Shown here piece by piece: positions 1-7,447 of a DNA stretch of 64,000 bases. The DNA is from Heterocephalus glaber (Eukaryota; Chordata; Mammalia; Rodentia; Bathyergidae). How positions within the stretch are numbered: the stretch's first letter is position 1; every line of letters starts with the position of its first letter. Where the stretch lies: NCBI RefSeq assembly GCF_000247695.1, contig NW_004624795.1, forward strand, positions 12,873,016 through 12,937,015, read 5' to 3'. The notes under the pieces were generated by a model. The model did not search any database. It had not been told where the DNA came from and saw nothing but the letters and a program-made list of their open reading frames with translations. Position numbers and translations under genes: made by a program.

Positions 1-178
1 CTACGAAGGCGAAGGGCGGTCCCCCGCGGCGATTCTTGAGATCGATGTCGCGGATAGCGCCGTATTTATAAAACACGTCCTCAATGTCCTTGGTTCGGAT
101 ATCTGGAGGTAAGTTTCCCACGTAGATACGGCAGTCGTTGTTCCCTGCCGGACCACGAATCACACCACCTCCCGACAT
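1..178 (-). CDS. SRSF1: SRSF1 (serine/arginine-rich splicing factor 1, ASF/SF2), N-terminal part of first coding exon, cut by window edge
   Basis: Read on the minus strand from the ATG at 178, the sequence encodes residues 1-59 of SRSF1, beginning [20 protein letters not shown], with no stop or frameshift. RRM1 starts near residue 16. The RNP2 motif RIYVGNL is at residues 17-23. The RNP1 motif ([11 protein letters not shown] in the family) is cut by the window edge after FAFV. SRSF1 is a nuclear shuttling SR protein that binds exonic splicing enhancers and promotes 5' splice-site choice. The second RRM and the RS domain lie outside the window. The start sits in a strong Kozak context (GCCGCCATGT) inside a CpG-rich promoter, which argues for the real gene rather than a processed copy. 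DYNLL2 is the divergent neighbour, as in human. The exon boundary is not visible. Confidence 0.95.
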   Translation of the reverse strand, partial: MSGGGVIRGPAGNNDCRIYVGNLPPDIRTKDIEDVFYKYGAIRDIDLKNRRGGPPFAFV

Positions 179-279
179 GGCGGCGACGAAAAGCGCGGAC
201 TCGAGAACGGGCCTTCCCACCAAGCCTAGCGCACAGCAGAGCGAACCCGCAGCGGCACCACGTCTCCCGTGGCCTCTCC

Positions 280-290
280 AAAATGGCGCC
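280..290 (+). promoter_or_regulatory. YY1-type site AAAATGGCGCC
   Basis: This is a close match to the YY1 core ATGGCGCC/ATGGCGGC. It also overlaps the ATG of the 283-624 ORF. A second ATGGCGGC lies at 177-184, across the SRSF1 start codon. Confidence 0.5.
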
Positions 291-624
291 TTTATCTGCT
301 CGGCGCACGGATACGGGGGGGGGGGAAGAAGCGAAAGGAAGCGCGTGTTCGGGCTCAGTGCGCATGCGCATGCGCTTAACGGATGTTGAAGTGCGTTTAC
401 GCACGCACGACGTCACCCTCCGCACGAAGGAGGAAAAAAAAGTCCCTCGTCTTAGCTTTGTGGAGTATTTGGATAGTAAAGTGAACAGCTATTTGGTAAA
501 AATTAAATACAGAACCCTCGTGAAAGGGGCTGTCAATGCCTATGGGATCATCAAAGATAATTTCCCCAAGAATGACCCTTTTCGAAAGCAACTCGGTGGC
601 TTGAAAAGACTTGGTGAAACCTAG
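283..624 (+). CDS. Unrecognised 113-codon ORF divergent from SRSF1 (hypothetical)
   Basis: I do not recognise this product. The ORF starts at an ATG with A at -3 and G at +4 and ends at TAG 622-624. The N-terminal ~50 residues are Arg/Thr-rich and come from CpG-island sequence, so they may not be real protein. The stretch from about 455 to 621 looks much more coding-like: lower GC, with balanced hydrophobic and charged residues ([18 protein letters not shown], then [16 protein letters not shown], then LKRLGET). No signal peptide or transmembrane helix is evident. No poly(A) tract follows the stop; instead an E2F/GC-box block begins, so a simple processed pseudogene is not supported. Alternatives are a first exon of an uncharacterised divergent gene, an old pseudogene fragment, or chance. 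Confidence 0.25.
   Translation: MAPLSARRTDTGGGEEAKGSACSGSVRMRMRLTDVEVRLRTHDVTLRTKEEKKVPRLSFVEYLDSKVNSYLVKIKYRTLVKGAVNAYGIIKDNFPKNDPFRKQLGGLKRLGET
359..375. promoter_or_regulatory. Overlapping NRF1 sites
   Basis: The sequence TGCGCATGCGCATGCGC contains two overlapping copies of the palindromic NRF1 core GCGCATGCGC. NRF1 sites of this kind are common in CpG-island promoters of housekeeping genes. Confidence 0.7.
408..415. promoter_or_regulatory. CRE/ATF-like site CGACGTCA
   Basis: The site differs from the palindromic CRE (TGACGTCA) at one position. It lies about 230 bp upstream of the SRSF1 ATG. Confidence 0.45.
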
Positions 625-639
625 CCTAGAGCCCTATCC

Positions 640-720
640 CGCCATGCTCAGCGCCGTTAACGGCCTTTGGCGGGAAAGGCTCCGGGGGCGGGACAGGCTC
701 CGGGGGCGGAACTAACGGGG
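640..720. promoter_or_regulatory. E2F site and tandem GC boxes
   Basis: TTTGGCGGGAAA at 666-677 is a consensus-quality E2F site. Two GC boxes (GGGGGCGGGA and GGGGGCGGAA) follow in a ~17-bp tandem duplication of GGCTCCGGGGGCGG. This second promoter-like block lies ~490 bp from the SRSF1 ATG. It could serve SRSF1 at a distance or an unannotated divergent transcript. Confidence 0.5.
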
Positions 721-1008
721 AGGAGCCGGGCTGTTGCTCCTGAAACCAGGGCAAGTTCTGCTACTGCTTCAAATCCGGAATCTAAGTTGCAGGTGATTCA
801 GTTGAAAGGCAGGGCATAACTGTAGCTTCCTCCCCAGCCAGAAGGGATGACAACACCGTACTGCCCTCGAGACCACACCTTTGCTTCTCTCCTAATTGAC
901 TATCTCTGGACTCAGCGCAAGAAGAATGAATCGCTCCTATTCTTTCAAAGAATGAGAAAGCGGTGTGTGTGCAGAATTCTGAAGTTAACCTTTTCTTTCA
1001 AAAGTTAC
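721..1008. other. Promoter-flanking unique sequence
   Basis: The CpG density drops off here. I recognise no gene or repeat. Confidence 0.5.
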
Positions 1009-1094
1009 ATTTTTTTTTTGGTACTGGGGGTCGAACTCGGGAACTTGCGCCTGCAAGGCAGGCGCAGGAACCACTGAGCTAAATCCCCAGCCCA
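1009..1094 (-). mobile_element. ID-like tRNA-derived SINE
   Basis: The family has a tRNA-Ala-like 5' part with A box TAGCTCAGTGG, B box GTTCGATCC, then GGTACC and an A-tail. This copy is read on the minus strand (T-tract, GGTAC, GAGCTAAATCCCC). It is flanked by imperfect repeats of AAAAGYTAC. Confidence 0.85.
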
Positions 1095-1342
1095 AAAGCT
1101 ACTTTTATACGAGAATTTTAGAGTCATTATCGGGCCTCTCAGGTAATAATACAAATGAGCAAACTGGATGTGACAACCAAAGTCTCTGGAGACCGCGGTT
1201 GCTTGCTTGATGGCTTAGGGAAGTAACACCTTCTCTCACTTTTTTCCAGAGATGAAATTTGGATTCTTAGGTGAAATCATGGTTTGGTTTTGTTGGGTGC
1301 TTGGCGTCGAATACAGTATGTGGCCTCGTGTGTGAAATCATG

Positions 1343-1449
1343 GGATATTTATTTATTTATTTATTTATTTATTTTGGTACCCGGGATCGAACTCGAGTCC
1401 TTGCGCTTGCAGGACAGGTGGTGGCACCACTGAGCTAAATCCCCGGGTC
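1343..1449 (-). mobile_element. ID-like SINE with a (TAAA)n tail
   Basis: The body is at 1373-1449. Its tail is a (TTTA)n array on the plus strand at 1343-1372 instead of pure A. Confidence 0.85.
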
Positions 1450-1475
1450 ATCGTGGGAGTTTTAAATGTTGGTGA

Positions 1476-1620
1476 TGACAACGAAGCATAGTGTCGCTTG
1501 TAATCCCAGCACTGGAGAGGCAGAGGCGGAAGGATTGCCACAAGTTCGAGGCCAGCCTAGGCTCCATACTGAGTTCAAGGGCAGCGTGAACTACATAGGG
1601 AGACCCTGTCTCAAAAGAAC
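1476..1620 (+). mobile_element. B1 SINE
   Basis: 7SL-derived signature: TGTAATCCCAGCACT, GAGGCCAGCCTAGGCT, then a second GGCAGCGTGAACTACATAGG half and GACCCTGTCTC. The repeated GCCAGCCTG...CTAC unit is typical of the B1 copies in this window. Confidence 0.85.
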
Positions 1621-1716
1621 CAAATAAATTAATTAAATAGAATAAATAAAAAATATTAGTGATGAATTCAAATTTAAAACACCACCAAACTCTGCAACTA
1701 TAAATATGCTAAATTA

Positions 1717-1860
1717 GCCAGGTGTGGTGGCACACACCTGTGGTCCTAGCACTGGGGAGGCTGAGGCAGGAGGATCATCATGAGTTTGAGGCCAACCTAG
1801 GCTACATAGTGAGTTCAAGATCAGCCTGAATTACATAAGTGAGACCCTTTCTCAAAAGCC
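1717..1860 (+). mobile_element. B1 SINE
   Basis: Full B1 from GCCAGGTGTGGTGGCACAC to GTGAGACCCTTTCTC, with the internal duplication. Confidence 0.85.
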
Positions 1861-2115
1861 CCAAGTAATAATAATATTATTATAAATATGCTGAACCAGA
1901 TCTGCACCCAGAATGTAAGGATGATTTTCTCCATGTTATGTATTATCATAATTCCTCTCCCCACAAATGTGAGGGAGCTTATTGAGATACTACAAAACAT
2001 TAAAACTAGATGAAGAGATAAGGGGCAACGGGAAAATAAGGGTTGCGGGGATAGAAATTAAGTGATGCGTAAATGTCTGCAGTGAGCATCTGATGAATTT
2101 CTAGAGATGGATGCA

Positions 2116-2201
2116 ATTTTTTTTTTTGGTACCGAGGATTGAACTTGGAAACTTAGGCTTGGGAGGCAGGCGGCAGAACCACTGAGCTAAATCCCCAGCC
2201 C
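2116..2201 (-). mobile_element. ID-like SINE
   Basis: Flanked by GATGCAATTT and GATGCAAATTT as near-perfect target-site duplication. Confidence 0.85.
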
Positions 2202-2244
2202 GATGCAAATTTGATTGTGTTCTTCCCAGAAGTCACAGTAGAGA

Positions 2245-2331
2245 AGGGACTACAACACACCTGTAATCCCAGTACTCTGGGAGTCTGAGCTAGGGAGATT
2301 TCAGTGTGAACCTAGCATGACTGTCTCAAAA
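2245..2331 (+). mobile_element. B1 SINE, degraded
   Basis: CACACCTGTAATCCCAGTAC is recognisable, and the rest is deleted or diverged. Confidence 0.6.
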
Positions 2332-2490
2332 TTTATTTATTATTTATTTATATTTTTATTAGTATCTGTTTGTAGTACATGCTGTTTATCTGTCTTATGG
2401 GGAATTGGTACATATACATAATACATTTTAATTTTTTGTGTGTCCCATTTCCCTTTTCTCCTGGCCCCTGTGTCAAAATTCAAAAGGGGG

Positions 2491-2650
2491 AGCATGGGCC
2501 AGGGATTTAGCTCAGTGGCTCTGTTGCCTGCCTCGAAAGCCCAAGGACCCAAGTTCGATCCCCAGTACCACAAAAAAAAAAATTCAAAAGGGGGCTCTAG
2601 ACGTAGCTCAGTATAAAGGTGTAAAGGTCCTGGGTTCAATCACATGTCTC
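2491..2650 (+). mobile_element. ID-like SINE followed by a diverged ID-like copy
   Basis: The young copy (2491-2578) is flanked by AATTCAAAAGGGGG on both sides. Downstream at 2594-2650 is an older copy with GTAGCTCAGTA and GGGTTCAATC. Confidence 0.75.
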
Positions 2651-2665
2651 AAAAAAAATAAAAAG

Positions 2666-2750
2666 AGGGCCAGGGATTTACCTCAGTGGTTCCAGTGCCT
2701 GCCTCACAATCGAAAGGTCCCAAGTTGGATCCCTGGTACCAAAAATAAAA
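2666..2750 (+). mobile_element. ID-like SINE
   Basis: Third of three same-strand copies in ~260 bp. The A box is mutated (TACCTCAGTGG). Confidence 0.8.
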
Positions 2751-2787
2751 AAATAAAAAGGATAAGTGTATTCAAAATCCAAAGTGG

Positions 2788-2965
2788 CTGGCTAGGCATG
2801 GTGGTGCATGCCTATAACCTCAGCACTCTGGAGGCAGTGGCAGGAAGATTGTGGCAAATTGGAGCCCAGCCTGAACTACATAGTGAGACCCTGTCTCAAA
2901 ACAAAGCAAAAAAACCAAAAGACCCCCGCAGCAGCCTGAACTACATGGTGAGACCCTGTCTCTAA
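2788..2965 (+). mobile_element. B1 SINE with extra 3' half
   Basis: A B1 body is followed by an A-rich spacer and a second GCAGCCTGAACTACATGGTG...CTGTCTC half. Confidence 0.75.
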
Positions 2966-3041
2966 ATGAATAAGTTGTTTGAAATGTATTTTACAAATGT
3001 CTCTTAATGACCCCAAGTGCAAATTCGATTTGATTTCTCTC

Positions 3042-3146
3042 TTTTTTTTTTTTTGATACAGGACCTCACTATGAAATCACGATGAACCTCCTGCCTCCAC
3101 CTCCTGAGTGCTGAGGCTACAGATGTGCGCTATCATGACCTGCTCT
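3042..3146 (-). mobile_element. B1 SINE, partial
   Basis: The T-tract, CCTCCTGAGTGCTGAGGCTAC and the GCGCTATCATGACC end are readable. The copy is old and diverged. Confidence 0.6.
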
Positions 3147-3466
3147 GATCTAACTTTTAGCCATTGATTTAGATTGCTTCAAGCTCTTTAGGTGGTTAGT
3201 ATTAAGTCAATGCTAACTGAGGTGGTTTAACCTAGGTACTTTTAATTTCAAGCCATTTTTATTCTAGAAAAATAAGAAAACCATAAATTCACTTTGATTT
3301 GTTCTTGTCTGCCTAATTTAATGCAATAATTTCCAATTCTGTTCAGTTCAAAGAAATACAAGTTAGAACTTCATATAGAGTGAATAGAATACTCTTGTTT
3401 CTCTTTTGGTCTTTTTTTTTTTTTAAACATTCCTTTTATTAAACATTTTTTTCTTTTTCTTTTTCT

Positions 3467-3542
3467 TTTTTGGTACCAGAGATCAACTCGGGACCTTCCA
3501 CTTCCAAGGCAGGCTGCAAAACCACTGAGCTAAATCCCTGGC
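3467..3542 (-). mobile_element. ID-like SINE
   Basis: The body runs from GGTACCAGAGATC to GAGCTAAATCCCTGGC, next to a T/C-rich tract. Confidence 0.8.
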
Positions 3543-3700
3543 TAAATCCCTAAATCTTGTTTTGTATTTGAATGTAATCAAAGGGTGGGTCCTGGCATTG
3601 AGGATGGGATCACTTGTGGCAAGAAGAGTCTAGATCTCTGTTTATCAGGGTCTCCCAGGCATGTTTTAAATTGGATGCTCATCCGATCAAAGAATGGAAA

Positions 3701-3840
3701 GCTGGGCGTGGTAGTGCACGCCTGCAATCCCAGCGCTCTGGAGGCTGAGGCAGGAGGATCGCTGCGAGTTTGAGTCCAGCCTGGGCTACATAGTGAGTTC
3801 AGGGCCAGCCTGAACTACGAAGCTTCAAAAAAAAAAAAAA
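3701..3840 (+). mobile_element. B1 SINE
   Basis: Runs from GCTGGGCGTGGTAGTGCAC to an A-tail at 3826-3840. Confidence 0.85.
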
Positions 3841-3914
3841 GAATTGAATATATACCGAGGCTTCATGATGCTATTAGCTTGATGGTTATTACAGTTAAAT
3901 ACAATCTTAATTGG

Positions 3915-3996
3915 GCTGGGGATTTAGCTCAGTGGTTCTACCGCCTGGTTCAAAAGCACAAGGTCCCAAGTTCTATCCCTGGTACCCCCCCCAAAA
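3915..3996 (+). mobile_element. ID-like SINE
   Basis: The A box is intact. The tail has become C8 A6 after GGTACC. Confidence 0.8.
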
Positions 3997-4566
3997 AAGT
4001 GTGCAACCTTATTGATATCAGTGTCCCCAAGTTGATTAACATATTTCAGTCTACAAGCTTAAAGGAGAGGGGAAACAAAAACAACTAAACTATACTATTT
4101 GTGAATCGGAACAAAATGAGTAGGATTATTTTGAAGACTATTCCATTTGGATTATGGGGAGACTTGGTGAAGGATTGCTGCCCCAGAACAGAGTACACAT
4201 CTCCAAAAGGGAACATTTACACTCCCTGCATTTTGTGTCTGTTCTCTGGACAGTACTTGGTAAGGATTGGCAATTCTCTTCCCATAGGCTAATCTACACA
4301 CAAACTTCCTCTAAACAATGTATTAGATTGTTAGGTTTCTGCTGACTGAATTACAGTCACTTCGGGTTTTGGTTTCTGAGGTTACAGTCTCATCTTAATT
4401 GGAGTTTGAAGCCAAGGGCAGGTTTCTAAACTTCTCAGTTATACATTCACCGGCTTGCTCCCACAACCAGCTAATTTATTACATGTGGACTTTAGGGGGT
4501 TCATTTTTAGGAGCCACCTTACTTCCAACACTTGCTGTTTATGAAGTTACTTCCCCTAAAAGGAAC

Positions 4567-4845
4567 TTGTGTGTGTGTGTGTGTGTAGTACTGGGAATTG
4601 AACCCAAGGCCTTCACAATGAGCTATATCCACAGTCCATTTTGATTTTTTTTTGGTACCGAGGATTGAACTCAGGACCTTGTGCTTGTGAAGCAGGCAGT
4701 GGAACCACTGAGCTAAATCCCCAGCCCTCCATTTTGATTTGTTATTTGAGATAGAATCTTGCCTAGGCTGAGCTCAGCCTTGTGATTCTCCTGCCCTATC
4801 CTCCTAGTGCTGAAAGTACAGGTATGCACCACTACACCCTGCTAA
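4567..4845 (-). mobile_element. B1-dID composite SINE, split by a young ID
   Basis: The ID-related part is at 4590-4637 and the B1 part at about 4745-4845. They are separated by the younger ID insertion at 4645-4728. A (GT)n run at 4570-4586 lies at the 3' end of the element. Confidence 0.6.
4645..4728 (-). mobile_element. ID-like SINE inserted in an older SINE
   Basis: Target-site duplication CCATTTTGATTT lies on both sides. Confidence 0.85.
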
Positions 4846-4855
4846 TTTAAAAAAA

Positions 4856-5003
4856 ATTTTTTTTTTTGAAACAGGGTCTCGGTATTAGCTCAGGCTGGCC
4901 TTGAACTCACTATGTAGGCCATGCTGGCCTGGAACTCACAGCAGTCCTCCTGCTTCAGCCTCCTAAGCACTGGGATCACAGGCGTGCGCCATCACACCCA
5001 TCT
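4856..5003 (-). mobile_element. B1 SINE
   Basis: Full-length antisense copy ending GGCGTGCGCCATCACACCC. Confidence 0.85.
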
Positions 5004-5237
5004 AAAAAGAAACTTCTACAAAGCATTCTCTTCAATCAAATATATACTAGTGTTAGCACTATACTTTACTCTGGAAATGATTACACTGGAAAAAAAATGA
5101 GAAAGAAATTCAGAATTACTATAAGGGTAGACATCACAAGACCCAGTTTTTCTAGAAATTTGCTATACTCTTGAAACTTTATACCTGTGGTGATAGTTAC
5201 ACAATTTGTTTTATTGTTGTTGTTGTTTTGTTTTATT

Positions 5238-5377
5238 TTGTTTTTTTGAGACAGGGTTTTGCTCTGTAGTTCTGGCTAGCCTTTAATTTATAGCCTAAGC
5301 CGACCTTGAACTTGACATCTTCCTGCCTCGGCCTCCCAAGTGCTCAGATTACAGGCATATGCCACCATGCCTTGCTC
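5238..5377 (-). mobile_element. B1 SINE
   Basis: Starts at TTTTTTTGAGACAGGG and ends at GCATATGCCACCATGCC. A (TTG)n/T-rich stretch precedes it. Confidence 0.8.
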
Positions 5378-6451
5378 ATAATTCTGTGAATATACTAAAA
5401 AACTATGGAATTGTACCAATAATTATATGGTATGCAAATTATAATTCAGTGACACTTTTAAGAATTGATACAGAGGAAGAGGGAGACTCCCTCACGACAC
5501 AATCAGCAAAGTCACTCTCCAGTACCATTCCTCAGAGTCACTACTGGAGGTGGGAGTCCAAGAGTCATTTGCACCTAAATGTGGCTCTCCTAACCTGAAC
5601 ATTCCTCTTCAACATTTGTTGTGCCAGTCTTTACTGTCTTCCCTGGAGATAAATCTGTTATTTATACTGTTATATATAAAGACATGCTTTACAGAGATTA
5701 GTAATACTTGATTCTACTGTGTACAGGAGTTTTCTTCCAGGAAGAGTTCCCTCCAGGATTCTGTTTCCTTATGCTGCTTGTTTTCATGATATTTTCTGAA
5801 AAGGAAGGAAATAGTATACATCTTTTTGTTTCATTTATATGTGTCTCATCTTCCTAGTAAATTACATTAAGGACAGATTTCCTTAACTTCATTTATTACC
5901 AGTATATTCTCTGTTAAAATGAATAGTATTGACTATTTCTTTGAGAAAGGTGGGATGGTAGGTGAGCAGAATGTTGTTTCTATGGAAACTTCTTCATGTT
6001 GCTGTCAGTGGATAGACACAGTGGGTACAAGGATTAGTTTTCATTGCACTGTATGATAAAAAACAGCCACTTTTAAAGCCCAAATAAGTCACCTAATAAT
6101 AGAGTCTTGGTAATTGTATTTTGGGACTGGCCTCCCTCATTCTTTTATCTTCTTGAGTTTTAGCTAATTCTTTCCATCTTTATTGTCTCATTATTGATCA
6201 CAAGAGGATATAATTTTATTAGAAAACAGCTCTTAAAATGATTTATTACAAAAGATACATTTACATGCTTACATGTGCTTCACCAGCTGGTACCTATTCC
6301 CCACTATCTCAGTGATTAAGTACTGAGGGCTGGTGGCAATAAACTCTTCCAATGTCCGTCCAGCCCAGAAGTGGAGGTATTGTTCTGCTTCAGTTGGTTG
6401 CCTTTTTCTGTTGTCTACAGTAAAAATTGTCAAGCATTGTAAGAGTGCAGG
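5378..6451. other. Unique AT-rich intergenic sequence
   Basis: I recognise no gene, and no repeat with confidence. Confidence 0.5.
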
Positions 6452-6464
6452 TTCCTGTGACCAT

Positions 6465-6482
6465 GCTTTTTTTTTTTTTTTT
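6465..6482 (-). mobile_element. Poly(A)-only retro-insertion with target-site duplication
   Basis: The insert is GC followed by T16. It is bracketed by perfect 13-bp copies of TTCCTGTGACCAT at 6452-6464 and 6483-6495. Confidence 0.7.
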
Positions 6483-6550
6483 TTCCTGTGACCATTCTTC
6501 CACTGAAGTAATGTTGTATACAATAGTCCGTAACAATTTCTATAAATTAA

Positions 6551-6918
6551 TGTCTTAGTTACTTTCTTCATTGCTGAGACATGATATACCCACAATACAC
6601 CCACAATTTAAAGTCCGGTCACAGTGTGTAAAGATTTCAGCCCATAGTCCATTGACTGTAAGGCAGGATGGCATAGCAGAGGAGAAAAGTACTTTCATGG
6701 CAAGGTGGCAGGAAGCAGGGAGATAGACCATTCCAGCCGTACCCTCAGTGACCCACCTCCTCCAACCAGGCTCTACTTACCTACACCCTGGTTAGCTATA
6801 AACTCATAGTGGACTAATCCACTGATGATTATCACACCCCCATGATCCAGTCACCTCTCAAAAGCCCTACCTGTGAGCGCATAGGGCTTTGGGGGACATC
6901 TAGATATAAACCATAACA
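6551..6918 (-). mobile_element. Solo MaLR-type LTR
   Basis: Read on the minus strand it starts TGTTATGGTTTATATCTAGA and ends AAGTAACTAAGACA, the typical termini of rodent MaLR LTRs. The flanking 5-mers ATTAA and ATAAA differ at one base, consistent with an aged 5-bp target-site duplication. It is related to the LTRs of the two full-length elements in this window. Confidence 0.75.
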
Positions 6919-7447
6919 ATAAATATCTGTTAATGTTTTGAAATCATTCTTTTTCAGGCTGGTGCTGGTCCCCAATGGCCGCAAGACACTACTAGGTGTG
7001 CATATCTCTGCAGTCTACAGCCAGATTCACGTCCCATCCTGCTCCATATGGCCCAGGGCTACTCTGCTTCATCAGTTCTCTCCAAATTAATGGCTGCTTT
7101 TCTTAGAATCCAAACTCCAAGGAAGGAAAAATTTTTCCCTTGGATCTAAGTATCCATTTCTTGTCTTGGAAATGACTGAGTGTAAATGTTTGCCTTTAGA
7201 GGCTTTTCCTCTCTTTTCTATAGAAGTATAGCCTCTTCCTCTGCCCACAACAGAACAGTTTCATCAGTTCACACTGGGCCAACATGGATATATTTTTTGA
7301 AGTTTTCATTGTTAACAATTAATACAATATTGAACACTAGCAGTAGTTAATTATCATAGTCAGAGTGGAACTTTGCTGGCAAAACATGATTCCAGTTTCA
7401 GTTTCTCTAGTTAGCGGTGAAACCAAGTTTCAATATCTTCCATGTGG
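6919..7447. other. Unique intergenic sequence
   Basis: Nothing recognised. Confidence 0.5.

Larger units (their letters stand above)
179..440 (-). promoter_or_regulatory. SRSF1: SRSF1 5' UTR and CpG-island promoter
   Basis: This GC- and CpG-rich stretch lies immediately upstream of the SRSF1 start codon. It contains YY1-, NRF1- and CRE-like motifs, annotated separately, and no clear TATA box. That is typical of a housekeeping promoter, possibly bidirectional. The transcription start cannot be fixed from sequence alone. Confidence 0.75.

Noticed and set aside
450..624. Processed pseudogene interpretation for the SRSF1-adjacent ORF
   Set aside because: Not accepted because I see no poly(A) tail after the stop, no target-site duplication and no parent protein I can name. 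It remains an open alternative.
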